Below, piece by piece: positions 1 to 9,089 of a stretch of DNA of 64,000 bases. The DNA is taken from the NCBI RefSeq assembly GCF_009939005.1, contig NZ_JAACJS010000012.1, positions 186,001 through 250,000 on the forward strand. Reading direction: 5' to 3'. Both the position numbers and the translations under genes were made by a program. Source of the DNA: Sediminibacterium roseum. Its GTDB lineage: Bacteria > Bacteroidota > Bacteroidia > Chitinophagales > Chitinophagaceae. Positions within the stretch are counted from its first letter, which is position 1. Every line of letters begins with the position of its first letter. The notes under the pieces are model-generated. The model did no database searches, was not told the DNA's origin, and saw nothing but the letters and a program-made list of their open reading frames with translations.

Positions 1-725
1 CCAAAGATGAGCATTTGCATCGTAACCATTTTCTTCCAGAACTTACGGGTAACGCGGCTGATCTTTAACGTGAGGTGAAGGTGCCCCTCGCGTTTGAGGT
101 AAAAAAGCAGGATGCCGAATACAGCGAGGTACTGCATGGCAAACAACTGAACAAATACATGAAAGGAGATCAGTTTGAAGATGTACAGCAAGATCAACAC
201 GGTTGTGATGATGCGGAGCCCGGTCTCTTTCCAGAAATTGGAATGCACCGATTTGTGCAGCGCCCAGCAAAACCCTTCTATCACCGAGAAAAAAAGCATT
301 CCCATGGTAAAAGGGAAAAGCCAGAAATAGTAGTGGGTGATGAGTTTTGAATTCTGTGAAAATTTGCGGATGAACACCGGTTCAAAATACCATCCGCAAA
401 CACACAACAGCAAAAAACCTGCGAAGGAGATCACAAGCGCCCAGGAAACAAGGTCGATCCTGTTTTCGGGCAGGTTATCCTTATAATAGGGATAAAATTT
501 ATAGATCACCGGTATCACACCAATAGACGCAAAAGTGAACATGATCGCGCCGGAATCAAAAAAAACACGCGTCAGCGCAAACTGCTCCGGTGTAAAAATA
601 TTGCCGGCCTTGTAAAAAAAGAACGGCGTGGATGTTGAATAAAAATAAACATTCAACGCCCCCACGAGAAACCCGATGTAGACCAGTAAACTTGAAATGA
701 TGGTTTGTTTGCGGAGGCTACCCAT
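1..725 (-). CDS. Polysaccharide flippase-like membrane protein (3' end outside window)
   Basis: This gene runs off the left edge; 241 codons are visible from an ATG at 725 reading leftward without a stop. The translation begins MGSLRKQTIISSLLVYIGF and shows repeated hydrophobic helices (about residues 8-28, 55-75, 95-115, 138-158, 175-205) separated by short charged loops. The N-terminal helix pair followed by evenly spaced helices resembles the oligosaccharide-flippase/Wzx (MOP superfamily) proteins of Bacteroidota, which move lipid-linked glycans across the inner membrane. The assignment rests on topology and general resemblance only, as no catalytic motif exists for the family. Another polytopic membrane protein cannot be excluded. 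Confidence 0.6.
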   Translation of the reverse strand, partial: MGSLRKQTIISSLLVYIGFLVGALNVYFYSTSTPFFFYKAGNIFTPEQFALTRVFFDSGAIMFTFASIGVIPVIYKFYPYYKDNLPENRIDLVSWALVISFAGFLLLCVCGWYFEPVFIRKFSQNSKLITHYYFWLFPFTMGMLFFSVIEGFCWALHKSVHSNFWKETGLRIITTVLILLYIFKLISFHVFVQLFAMQYLAVFGILLFYLKREGHLHLTLKISRVTRKFWKKMVTMQMLIF

Positions 726-770
726 ATTATAATTAGCAATTAGAAATTAGTTATTAGTAATTGGTTTTAG
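726..770. repeat. AATTAG-type short heptad-like repeat
   Basis: The short gap between the flippase start and the M1 peptidase stop holds several imperfect copies of AATTAG / TTAGTAATT. The motif resembles the longer AATTAGG palindromes at 37567-37833. It overlaps the last codons of the peptidase. Confidence 0.4.
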
Positions 771-2423
771 GGTGAGGTAAAAGTTCTTTTCGATGGATGC
801 GATATCGTAGCCGGAGGGGTCGCCTTTGAGTTCTTTTTCGTTCCATTTGTTTGATTCCGGTGCGAGCAATACGGTGCCGGTTGCGCTTGGGAGCCATACG
901 GGGAGATTAAACCCTTCTACGCAATTGGTGTAACGGTAGAACAATTTCTTTTTGTCGGCCGAAAAATAATATTCCAGCACCGGTACTTTGGTAGTCCGGA
1001 GGTATTGGTCGAATATTTTTTCAACACTGCTTCCGAAATAATCGCTGACCACTTTTTGTATGTCTTCCGTTGTTACGGTTGCGTGGTAGAATTTTTTATT
1101 GAGATAACGAAGCATCTCCCTGAACTTCTGGTCGTTGTTCATTGCATGGCGGATGCTGTGGATCATGTTGCCCGATTTCGGGTACATATCCCCGCTGCCT
1201 TCCTTGTTTACACCATAGGGGCCAATGATGGGCCTGTCGTTGGAGATGCCCTTGCGTGAGCTGTAATTGTACTCGTTCCCCGCCTGAATGCCATATACGT
1301 ATTCGGTGAAAAGTGTTTCCGAATAATTGGTGAATCCCTCGTGGATCCACATATCGCCGAGGTCCTTGCTGGTGATGTTGTTGGCAAACCACTCGTGGCC
1401 GCTTTCGTGCACGATGATAAAATCCCATTTCAATCCCCAGTCTGAGTTGCTTCTGCCCAGGTATCCGTTGAGGTATTTGTTACCATAGGCAACCGCGCTC
1501 TGGTGCTCCATGCCGAGGTGTGGGGCGTCTACGAGTTTGTAACTGTCTTCGTAAAAAGGATAGGGGCCCATCCAGTATTCAAACGCATGGATCATCGTTT
1601 TTGCCTGTTTGAATTGTTCCTTTGCTTTTTCAAGGTTGTAATCGAGCACCCAGAAACTCATATCCAGTTTCCCTTTCTCGCCCATCGCCGTGTCTGCGAA
1701 GTTTACGTATTTGCCTATGTACGGAACGATGTTGTAATTGTTGATCGGGTTCTTCACTTCCCAACGGTAGGTCATGGTGCCCGGCGAGAAACTTTGCTTT
1801 TGTATCAGCCGGCCATTGCCCACGCCTATCAATGTATCCGGAACCGTGATCAGCAGGGCCGCGCCATTGTCGGGCTCATCGCTCTGGTGGTCTTTGCAGG
1901 GGTACCATACACTCGCTCCCAATCCCTGGCAGGCAACCGTCATCCAGGGCCTTCCTTTTTCGTCTTTCTTAAAGATCCAGCCGCCGTCCCACGGCGCATT
2001 TTTTGCCACGCGCACATTTCCTTTGAAACGGAGGGCGAGCTTCTTCACCTGGCCCTTTTTTAAATTGAGACTGGCCGGCATTGTTATATAATATACGTTA
2101 CCGTCACGGGTATATTCCAGTTTTGTATCGCCGATAAAGGCTTTGTCGAGCTCCATCGGCTGCTGGAGGTCTACCTGCATGCGTTTGTAGGGCTGCAATA
2201 CTTTAAAATCGATGTCTACCTTTCCGGCGATGCTTTTCTTATCGAAATCGGGCTCTACAAGAATCGTATAATGCAATACATCCCACCAGTTCCTGTCTGC
2301 GTTCAATGATCCGCGCAGCGTATCTTGCCGGGTAAATACGGTTTTGTTCTGACCCAATTGCCCAAAAGCAACCACGGAACTCAGGAAACCAAATAATGTA
2401 AGTAATTTGAATTTTGTATTCAT
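747..2423 (-). CDS. M1 family metallopeptidase (aminopeptidase N-like), secreted
   Basis: A 558-residue zinc aminopeptidase of family M1, which removes N-terminal residues from peptides. The zinc site HESGH is at about residues 339-343, with the third ligand Glu 362 in WIHEGFTN exactly 18 residues later. The exopeptidase signature GMEHQ lies near residue 303. The N-terminal beta domain is present, but the protein ends shortly after the catalytic domain, so it belongs to the short M1 forms without the long helical C-terminal domain. A signal peptide (MNTKFKLLTLFGFLSSVVAFGQ) supports export to the periplasm or surface. The frame stays open to 2576, but that extension runs through the divergent gene and past the likely promoter, so the ATG at 2423 was chosen. 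The SBP-like gene diverges only 28 bp away. Confidence 0.9.
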   Translation of the reverse strand: MNTKFKLLTLFGFLSSVVAFGQLGQNKTVFTRQDTLRGSLNADRNWWDVLHYTILVEPDFDKKSIAGKVDIDFKVLQPYKRMQVDLQQPMELDKAFIGDTKLEYTRDGNVYYITMPASLNLKKGQVKKLALRFKGNVRVAKNAPWDGGWIFKKDEKGRPWMTVACQGLGASVWYPCKDHQSDEPDNGAALLITVPDTLIGVGNGRLIQKQSFSPGTMTYRWEVKNPINNYNIVPYIGKYVNFADTAMGEKGKLDMSFWVLDYNLEKAKEQFKQAKTMIHAFEYWMGPYPFYEDSYKLVDAPHLGMEHQSAVAYGNKYLNGYLGRSNSDWGLKWDFIIVHESGHEWFANNITSKDLGDMWIHEGFTNYSETLFTEYVYGIQAGNEYNYSSRKGISNDRPIIGPYGVNKEGSGDMYPKSGNMIHSIRHAMNNDQKFREMLRYLNKKFYHATVTTEDIQKVVSDYFGSSVEKIFDQYLRTTKVPVLEYYFSADKKKLFYRYTNCVEGFNLPVWLPSATGTVLLAPESNKWNEKELKGDPSGYDIASIEKNFYLTLKPITNN

Positions 2424-2441
2424 GATTTTAAATTGGAGCAC

Positions 2442-2475
2442 TAAAGATAGTATGATTGGAGATACAGCGTTACAA
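2442..2475 (-). promoter_or_regulatory. Candidate Bacteroidota promoter for the M1 peptidase
   Basis: On the minus strand there is a TTG (2473-2475), a 23-bp spacer and TATCTTTA (2442-2449), one base off the TAnnTTTG -7 consensus. A start site about 6 bp downstream would give a leader of roughly 12 nt before the ATG at 2423. It overlaps the first codons proposed for the divergent gene. Confidence 0.4.
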
Positions 2476-4125
2476 GGCAGACCGGCAGCGGGAAAAGGCA
2501 TTGGCAGGTCGTTTTTTTTTATGGGAGCGCTTGCGTTGATCCTGTTTGGATGCGCCCAAAAAAAAGCTTCTACCAAACAGGTATTTTATTACAATGAGTT
2601 TTCAGGAACGGCCACGCTCGACCCGGCTTTTGCAAAGAACCAATCCATCATGTGGCCCGTGCACCAGATCTACAATACGCTGGTGGAGATCGACAGCGGG
2701 TTGAACATTGTTCCCTCGCTGGCAAAAAGCTGGGAGGTGAGCGAAGACAGGCTCTCTTACACATTTCACCTGCGCACCGGTATCCGTTTTCACGACAACG
2801 ATGCCTTCCCCGGCGGCAAGGGACGCGTATTAACCGCAGCGGATGTTGCCTATAGCCTGCAACGCATCGTTGACAAAAGCACCGCGAGCAGCGGCGCATG
2901 GATCTTTAACAACCGGGTAGATGAAAACGAAGGGTTTACGGCGCTGAACGATTCCACTTTTCGTTTGAAACTGATCCGCCCGTTCCACCCGATCATGGGT
3001 ATATTGAGCATGCAGTACTGCAGCATCGTTCCGAAAGAGGTGGTGGAGAAATACGGAAAGGATTTTCGCCGCCATCCCTGCGGTACAGGGCCGTTCCAGT
3101 TTGAATCGTGGGACGAAGGCGAGGCGCTTATCCTGCATAAGAATCCAAACTACTGGGAGCGCGACAGCAGCGGCAATGCCTTACCTTATCTGGATGCGGT
3201 CAAGATCACTTTCTTCGATAACAAGGCAACGGAGTTTTTACAATTCCGGCAGGGAGGATTGAGTTTTGTGAATGATGTGGATCCTTCTTTCAAAGACGAG
3301 ATCCTGTCGAAAACAGGGGAGCTGCGCGAACAGTGGAAAGGAAAGATCGTTCTGAAAAAACATGCTTACCTGAACACGGAATATTTCGGGATACTGGTAG
3401 ACGAAAACAACCCGCTCACCAAAAATTCGCCCAATGGCATCAAGGCCGTTCGCCAGGCAATGAATTACGCGATCAACCGGCCGCTGCTGATGATGTACAT
3501 GCGCAATTCGATCGGCATTCCCGCGGAAGCGGGTTTTGTTCCGGGCGGGTTGCCTTCCCGCAATACGGAGCTGGTAAAAGGTTATCGCTTCGATCCCGCG
3601 AAAGCAAAACAGTTGTTGAAACAAGCCGGTTACCCTGATGGCAAAGGATTGCCTACGGTGAAACTGCTTACCATCAATATCTACTCCGATATTGCCAGCT
3701 TTGTGGCGCGCCAGCTTGAAGAAATAGGGATACCGGTGCAGGTGGAAGTGATACAGAAAAGCCTGTTGCTCGAGCAAACCGCCAAATCGCAGGCCGCTTT
3801 TTTCCGCGGCTCATGGATTGCAGATTATCCCGACGCGGAGAACTACATGGCAATGTTCTACAGCAAGAACCCTGCGCCACCAAATTATACGCGTTATAAA
3901 AACCCTGCGTTCGATGTATTGTATGAAAAGGCGCTGCAGGAAAACAATGATTCGGTACGTTATCAACTGTACAGGGAAATGGATCAGCTGGTGATCAACG
4001 ATGCGCCGGTGATACCGATCTGGTACGATATGGCCTTTCACCTGGTACAGCCGAATATCGAGGGATTCTACCCGAATGCATTGAATTTACTGGAACTCAG
4101 GCAAACAAAGATCAGGAACCCGTAG
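2452..4125 (+). CDS. ABC-transporter substrate-binding lipoprotein, family 5 (peptide/oligopeptide type)
   Basis: A 557-residue extracytoplasmic solute-binding protein of the DppA/OppA family (SBP_bac_5). With the ATG at 2452 the basic stretch GKGIGRS precedes a hydrophobic core and a lipobox ending at Cys34 (LILFGC), so it should be a lipoprotein. Family features include the early segment in which the ligand lobe begins with a Thr-Leu-Asp-Pro (TLDPAFAKN), the AKSWEVSEDRLSYTFHLR region, and the GTGPFQF motif. The ATG at 2521 would leave an uncharged, very short signal, so it is less likely. No permease or ATPase genes are adjacent, so the protein either serves a distant transporter or works alone, as orphan family-5 binding proteins do in Bacteroidota. 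It converges on msrA across a strong shared terminator. Confidence 0.85.
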   Translation: MIGDTALQGRPAAGKGIGRSFFFMGALALILFGCAQKKASTKQVFYYNEFSGTATLDPAFAKNQSIMWPVHQIYNTLVEIDSGLNIVPSLAKSWEVSEDRLSYTFHLRTGIRFHDNDAFPGGKGRVLTAADVAYSLQRIVDKSTASSGAWIFNNRVDENEGFTALNDSTFRLKLIRPFHPIMGILSMQYCSIVPKEVVEKYGKDFRRHPCGTGPFQFESWDEGEALILHKNPNYWERDSSGNALPYLDAVKITFFDNKATEFLQFRQGGLSFVNDVDPSFKDEILSKTGELREQWKGKIVLKKHAYLNTEYFGILVDENNPLTKNSPNGIKAVRQAMNYAINRPLLMMYMRNSIGIPAEAGFVPGGLPSRNTELVKGYRFDPAKAKQLLKQAGYPDGKGLPTVKLLTINIYSDIASFVARQLEEIGIPVQVEVIQKSLLLEQTAKSQAAFFRGSWIADYPDAENYMAMFYSKNPAPPNYTRYKNPAFDVLYEKALQENNDSVRYQLYREMDQLVINDAPVIPIWYDMAFHLVQPNIEGFYPNALNLLELRQTKIRNP

Positions 4126-4130
4126 TAAAT

Positions 4131-4166
4131 AAAAACGATGTCTCCCAGGAGAGAGACATCGTTTTT
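4131..4166. terminator. Bidirectional intrinsic terminator
   Basis: AAAAACGATGTCTC at 4131-4144 pairs with GAGACATCGTTTTT at 4153-4166, a 14-bp stem with A/T tracts on both ends. It sits between the convergent SBP and msrA genes and can serve both. Confidence 0.85.
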
Positions 4167-4191
4167 GCAAATTACTTTACCGCGAAAAAGG

Positions 4192-4842
4192 TTATTGTTT
4201 TTTGAGTTTGCTCATGAACACTTTTTCAAATTTCTCCAGTTTCGGGGCGATCACAAACCGGCAGTAGCTTTGTCCCTGGTTATCGTTGTAATAATTCTGG
4301 TGATATTGTTCTGCCGGGTAGAAATTTTTGAAGGGTTGTATCTCTGTAACGATGGGTTTGCTCCACGCACCGCTCTTGCCGAGTTCGGCTTTGTAATGTT
4401 CGGCCTTTTGTTTCTGTTCGTCGTTCATGTAAAACACCACGCTCTTGTATTGCGGGCCTATGTCGGCGCCCTGTTGCTCGTACGTCGTGGGATCGTGTGT
4501 TTTCCAGAAAACCTCGAGCAGTTCATCGTAGGTGATCTTTGCAGGATCGTAAACGATGCGCGCCAGTTCTACATGACCGGTGTTTTTGTCGCAAACCTGT
4601 TCGTAGGTCGGGTTCTCCACATGCCCGCCGCCGTAGCCGCTTTCTACTTTGTAAACACCTTCGAGCCGCTGAAAGAAAGCTTCGGTACACCAAAAACAGC
4701 CTTCGCCAAAAACAGCGGTCTCGGTTTTAACGCCTGCCGGGATTTTTTCGTTGTTCATAGTTGCTAATTTCTTATCCGTTTTCGACTGCGCGCAGGCCGT
4801 GAGGCCCAGAGCGATCAGCAATACAGAAATGTAAGTACGCAT
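4192..4842 (-). CDS. msrA: Peptide-methionine (S)-S-oxide reductase MsrA, lipoprotein form
   Basis: A 216-residue MsrA, which repairs S-epimer methionine sulfoxide in proteins. The catalytic motif GCFWCTEAFF places the nucleophilic Cys at residue 49. The family landmarks SGYGGGHVENPTYEQVC, GHVE and YHQNYY are all present, along with a late Cys in GQSYCRF that could act as the resolving residue. The N-terminus MRTYISVLLIALGLTAC is a lipoprotein signal with acylated Cys17, so this enzyme should act in the periplasm rather than the cytosol. The frame is open to 5409, but the upstream part overlaps the divergent mutS2-like gene and lacks family similarity, so the start at 4842 was chosen. Confidence 0.95.
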   Translation of the reverse strand: MRTYISVLLIALGLTACAQSKTDKKLATMNNEKIPAGVKTETAVFGEGCFWCTEAFFQRLEGVYKVESGYGGGHVENPTYEQVCDKNTGHVELARIVYDPAKITYDELLEVFWKTHDPTTYEQQGADIGPQYKSVVFYMNDEQKQKAEHYKAELGKSGAWSKPIVTEIQPFKNFYPAEQYHQNYYNDNQGQSYCRFVIAPKLEKFEKVFMSKLKKQ

Positions 4843-4998
4843 TGAAATGGTTTGATTAAAAATACGATTTACAATAATAAACAGATTTGGCGTGTAAACG
4901 GTTTTCGCGGAGTTGTTAAAGTTTCCCGGTGGGGCAGGGTTGGGTTGAAAAGCCGGGGCGATCGATAAAGCTGAACGATAAACCAGCAAACCAAACCT

Positions 4999-5006
4999 TA
5001 CCTTTG
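4999..5006 (+). promoter_or_regulatory. Candidate -7 element TACCTTTG upstream of the MutS2-like gene
   Basis: TACCTTTG matches the Bacteroidota TAnnTTTG element exactly and ends 20 bp before the ATG at 5027. No clear TTG is present at the usual distance upstream. Confidence 0.35.
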
Positions 5007-5026
5007 CCAAAAAAGCAAGGAAACGC

Positions 5027-7141
5027 ATGCGTTTGTACCCGGAATCGGCATTGTCGCAATTGGAGTTTGATAAGGTTAAGGCCCTGCTGAGAGAGCATGC
5101 CAAAACTGAATATGCCAAATCGAAGGCGGAGCAGCTCCGCATCCATACAAAGAAAGAATACATTGAGCTGGAACTGCAGCAGAGCAACGAATATAAACTG
5201 ATCCTGCAACTGGGGCAATATTTCCCGAACGATTTCAACCTGAACATCAGCCGCGACATAAAATTATTATCCATCCCGGGCGCTATGCTCACCGGAGAGC
5301 AGTGGATGCCCGTTCGCAAACTCACCGAGAACATGGGCAGTATTTTCCGTTGGTTTGATGCAGAACGGAGAACCTCTTTCCCTGCCTTAACGCAGGTGAT
5401 CGCCGGCACGTATTACGAGAAAGCGATCATAGAAATGATCGATGAGATACTGGATGAAAATGGTAACGTGAAAGACAATGCCTCCGAGGACCTTCAGCGG
5501 ATACGCATGAATCTTTTCCGGAAAAGAAATGAGTTGCGCAGGATGTTTGAAAAAGTGATCGCCAAACTGGCCAAGGCCGGTTACAGCGCCGACATCGACG
5601 AGAGCTTCAGCAACGGAAGAAGGGTAGTGGCTGTGTTTTCGGAACACAAGCGCCAGGTGAAGGGTATCCTGCACGGCGAGAGCGACAGCCGTAAAACCGC
5701 CTTCATCGAACCAGAAGAAACCATTGAACTCAACAACGCAGTGTTCGCGCTTGAACACGATGAAATACGCGAGGTACAGAAGATCTTACGGGGACTGACC
5801 GCAAAACTTTCCGTATACGGCCCATTGTTGCAGCAGTACCTTGAGACCACCGGCGAATACGATTTCATCAACGCAAAGGCAAAACTGGCGCTGGATATGA
5901 ACGGCCAGTTGCCCGAACTCGCGGATAAGGCGCACGTGCACCTGATCGATGCATACCACCCGCTGTTGTTTCTTTACAACAAGGCCTCCGGGAAAAAAAC
6001 GATCCCCGTAACGCTTACGCTCGACGATAAGAACAGGATACTCGTGATCAGCGGTCCCAATGCCGGTGGTAAAACGGTTACCATGAAAACCATCGGCCTC
6101 AACCAGATGATGCTGCAGGCAGGCTTGCTCGTGCCCGTTCATCCCGATTCGCAGATGGGTATTTTCAAGCAGTTGTTCATTCACATCGGGGATACACAAA
6201 ACCTGGAGTTTGAGCTGAGTACCTACTCGAGCCACCTGCTGCACATGAAATATTTCATCGAATCGGCCAACGGGAAAACATTGTTCTTTATCGATGAGCT
6301 CGGCAGCGGGAGCGATCCAAACCTGGGTGGCGCCTTTGCAGAAGTGATCATGGAGGAACTATCGCGCAGGCATTCTTTCGGCATCGTTACCACGCACTAC
6401 CTGAACCTGAAAGTAATGGCCAACCATACGCAGGGCATCATCAACGGCGCGATGCAGTTTGACGAGGTGAACCTGCTGCCGATGTACAAACTCGTGGTGG
6501 GAAAACCCGGAAGCTCTTACACATTCGCGATCGCAGAACGCATAGGGTTGCCGCAGCACCTGATCAAAAAAGCACGGAAGCTGGTGGATGATGATCATTT
6601 CAAACTCGATCGCCTCCTCAACAGTACGGAGCAGGACCTGCAGCAGCTTGATAAAGAGAAAAAAGAACTGGCAAGACTGGTAAAAGAAAATGAAAAATTA
6701 AAAAAAGAAATGCAGACAGTACTCGACCGCGAACGCCACAGGCAGCAGGTTGAACTGTTAAAGCATCAGAATAAAGTGGCGGAGGATCGATTGGTGTACC
6801 TGAAAGACATGGAGCGCAAACTAAAACAGATCGTTCTCGACTGGAAGAAGGCGGAGAACAAAAATGAAGTGGTGAAGAACCTCCAGAACCTTTTGTTCAA
6901 ACAGAAAGAAACGATCGTGGTGAACAAGCTCGCCAAAAAAGTGGACCAGAAATACAAGGAGCTGAACAAACACATCGAAGTTGGATCGCTTGTTAAACTC
7001 AAGAAGAATTACCAGGTGGGCGAAGTAAAAGAGATCCGCGGCAAACGCGCCATTGTGCAGGTAGGTGTGCTGCCGATGAATGTGGATCTCGCAGATCTGA
7101 TCCCGGTGGAGAAAGTAGAAGAGAAAGTAACTGAAAAATAA
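5027..7141 (+). CDS. MutS2-like DNA-binding ATPase lacking the Smr nuclease domain
   Basis: A 704-residue protein of the MutS2 branch of the MutS family, linked to recombination control and, in Bacillus, to ribosome rescue. The N-terminal half matches MutS2 (QLEFDKVKALLREHAKT, then the clamp region). The ATPase domain carries Walker A GPNAGGKT at about 343-350 and Walker B LFFIDELGSGSDP near 420-430, followed by the TTHY motif. A long charged coiled coil covers roughly 520-640. A KOW-like segment (VGSLVKLKKNYQVGEVKEI) lies near 650-690. The protein stops about 15 residues after that segment, so the C-terminal Smr endonuclease domain of typical MutS2 (around 780 residues) is missing. There is no sign of a frameshifted Smr domain downstream, because the next gene starts 34 bp later. 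Confidence 0.9.
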   Translation: MRLYPESALSQLEFDKVKALLREHAKTEYAKSKAEQLRIHTKKEYIELELQQSNEYKLILQLGQYFPNDFNLNISRDIKLLSIPGAMLTGEQWMPVRKLTENMGSIFRWFDAERRTSFPALTQVIAGTYYEKAIIEMIDEILDENGNVKDNASEDLQRIRMNLFRKRNELRRMFEKVIAKLAKAGYSADIDESFSNGRRVVAVFSEHKRQVKGILHGESDSRKTAFIEPEETIELNNAVFALEHDEIREVQKILRGLTAKLSVYGPLLQQYLETTGEYDFINAKAKLALDMNGQLPELADKAHVHLIDAYHPLLFLYNKASGKKTIPVTLTLDDKNRILVISGPNAGGKTVTMKTIGLNQMMLQAGLLVPVHPDSQMGIFKQLFIHIGDTQNLEFELSTYSSHLLHMKYFIESANGKTLFFIDELGSGSDPNLGGAFAEVIMEELSRRHSFGIVTTHYLNLKVMANHTQGIINGAMQFDEVNLLPMYKLVVGKPGSSYTFAIAERIGLPQHLIKKARKLVDDDHFKLDRLLNSTEQDLQQLDKEKKELARLVKENEKLKKEMQTVLDRERHRQQVELLKHQNKVAEDRLVYLKDMERKLKQIVLDWKKAENKNEVVKNLQNLLFKQKETIVVNKLAKKVDQKYKELNKHIEVGSLVKLKKNYQVGEVKEIRGKRAIVQVGVLPMNVDLADLIPVEKVEEKVTEK

Positions 7142-7175
7142 CGGCACGCAGCGCAAAGCCCGTAGCAAAAAAGAA

Positions 7176-9077
7176 ATGAGAAAATCCGGCCTAGTCATCG
7201 TTTTCTTGCTGTGCAGTCACCTGTTGTCTGCGCAGCTTTGTTCCGGCAGTCTCGGAGACCCGATCGTCAACATCACTTTCGGCAGCGCGTCAGGGCCATT
7301 GAAGCCGGGTGTTACCAATCTCGCTTACACTTCAACGGCGTGTCCGAACGATGGGGAATATACCATCACCAAATTCACATCTCAATGTTTCAGTAGCAGC
7401 TGGTTCACCCTGCAAAACGATCACACGGGTAACCAGAACGGGCAGTTCATGCTCATCAACGCCTCGGTAACGCCAAACGATTTTTACGTGGATACCATAC
7501 AAGGTTTGTGCAGCAATACCACGTTCGAATTTGCGGCATGGATAGTGAATATGCTTTCATCAAGCTCCTGCAGCAACAATGGAATCAAACCCAATCTCAC
7601 CTTCAGCATTGAAACCACAACAGGAACGGTGCTTGCAAAATACCAGACCGGCGATATTCCCAGCCAGGTAGGGCAGTGGAAACAATACGGAACCTATTTC
7701 AAAACACCGGCAGGCGTAACCGCGGTGGTGTTGCGCCTCACCAACAATGCGCCCGGCGGCTGTGGGAATGATCTCGCGATCGATGACATCACGTTCCGCC
7801 CCTGCGGCCCAACCGTTCAGTTAACGGTTCGTAACGATCCGAAGACAACCATCGCATTCTGCGACGACAACAATTCTTTTTCGATGGATGCTTCAACCGG
7901 CAATGGTTTCAGCGGATCTACGATTCAATGGCAATTGAGCACCGACAGCGGCAGAACATGGAAAGACATTGCAGGTGCGCAAACTACTTCCTACACGCGC
8001 CTGGCAACGCCACCGGGTTATTACCAGTACAGGCTCGTTACGGCGGAAACGGCCAACTTCCCCAATATACCCTGCAGGGTGGCATCAAATGTGATCTCGG
8101 TATTGGTTCGCGAAAAACCGGTGTATGCATTGCGGAAAGCAATCGGGTGCACAACCAAGAACCTAACGATTGAAACGGCGAATGGTGTAGGGTACACTTT
8201 CCGCTGGCGGGGCCCGAATGGTTTTACGTCCACCGTTTACAATCCTGTTGTACCCAATGTGCGTTACATCGATTCAGGGTTGTATCTTGTTGATGTACGT
8301 TTCGCGGAATGCACGGGTACAGATTCTGTATACGTCAATGTTTTTCCCGGCGTAACGGCATCGGTCAACAGGGATACGATGATCTGCGAAGGACAACCCC
8401 TCGCGCTTTCAGCCACCGGCGGAAGCATTTACAGCTGGACGCCTGCAACGGGTCTCACCAATCCCGGCATCAATAATCCATTTGCCTCACCGGCTACGGA
8501 AACGGTTTATAAAGTATATGTTTCCGAACCCACCGGTTGCCGCGATTCTGCCAGCGTAACCGTATCGGTCTGGAACAACCCTGTTATTACCGCGGGCCCC
8601 GATAAAACGCTGTACAGCGGTGGAAGGGTGGTGCTCGACGGAAGACTTTCGGGCAACTGGAACAGTTTTACCTGGTCTCCCGCCACGGCAATGACAGGCG
8701 CAAATACTTTGTCGCCAACCGTTTCTCCCACCGACACGGTAACCTACAGGCTGTCTGCATTACCGGGTATGGGCTGCCCACCTGTATGGGATGATGTATT
8801 CGTTTTTGTTTATAAAAACCTGGAGGTACCCAATGCATTTTCTCCGAATGGAGATGGAATCAACGATGTATGGTTTGTAAAAGGACTGGACACCTATCCC
8901 GAATCGACCGTCAGGATCTTCAACCGTTCCGGCGCCACCGTGTACGAGGCCAAAGGTGGCGCGGCATGGGATGGTACTTACAAAGGGCAACCTGTTCCCA
9001 TCGCCACTTATTACTATGTTATTGATCTGCATGTCGGGCAACCGCCTGTATCGGGTTCGATCGTGGTCATCAGGTAA
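7176..9077 (+). CDS. Secreted T9SS cargo with gliding-motility-type (CHU_C) C-terminal domain
   Basis: A 633-residue exported protein. A Sec signal peptide (MRKSGLVIVFLLCSHLLSAQ) is followed by a jelly-roll-like N-terminal domain with paired Cys and the GNDLAIDDITFRPCGP segment typical of MAM-like or lectin-like beta sandwiches (about 25-210). Several Ig/PKD-like repeats follow (about 215-550). The C-terminus VPNAFSPNGDGINDVW through WDGTYKGQPVPIATYYY is the type B sorting domain of the type IX secretion system, which exports and anchors proteins at the outer membrane. The catalytic function, if any, is not visible; an adhesin or carbohydrate-binding surface protein is the likely role. It converges on the AHSA1 gene with a 12-bp gap. 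Confidence 0.88.
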   Translation: MRKSGLVIVFLLCSHLLSAQLCSGSLGDPIVNITFGSASGPLKPGVTNLAYTSTACPNDGEYTITKFTSQCFSSSWFTLQNDHTGNQNGQFMLINASVTPNDFYVDTIQGLCSNTTFEFAAWIVNMLSSSSCSNNGIKPNLTFSIETTTGTVLAKYQTGDIPSQVGQWKQYGTYFKTPAGVTAVVLRLTNNAPGGCGNDLAIDDITFRPCGPTVQLTVRNDPKTTIAFCDDNNSFSMDASTGNGFSGSTIQWQLSTDSGRTWKDIAGAQTTSYTRLATPPGYYQYRLVTAETANFPNIPCRVASNVISVLVREKPVYALRKAIGCTTKNLTIETANGVGYTFRWRGPNGFTSTVYNPVVPNVRYIDSGLYLVDVRFAECTGTDSVYVNVFPGVTASVNRDTMICEGQPLALSATGGSIYSWTPATGLTNPGINNPFASPATETVYKVYVSEPTGCRDSASVTVSVWNNPVITAGPDKTLYSGGRVVLDGRLSGNWNSFTWSPATAMTGANTLSPTVSPTDTVTYRLSALPGMGCPPVWDDVFVFVYKNLEVPNAFSPNGDGINDVWFVKGLDTYPESTVRIFNRSGATVYEAKGGAAWDGTYKGQPVPIATYYYVIDLHVGQPPVSGSIVVIR

Positions 9078-9089
9078 AAACAATAGCCT

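Noticed and set aside
2424..2576. N-terminal extension of the M1 peptidase
   Set aside because: The extension covers the divergent gene's start and a likely promoter, and the signal peptide begins at 2423.
4138..4767. 209-residue hydrophobic frame opposite msrA
   Set aside because: It lies antisense to the strongly supported MsrA coding region and begins inside a terminator.
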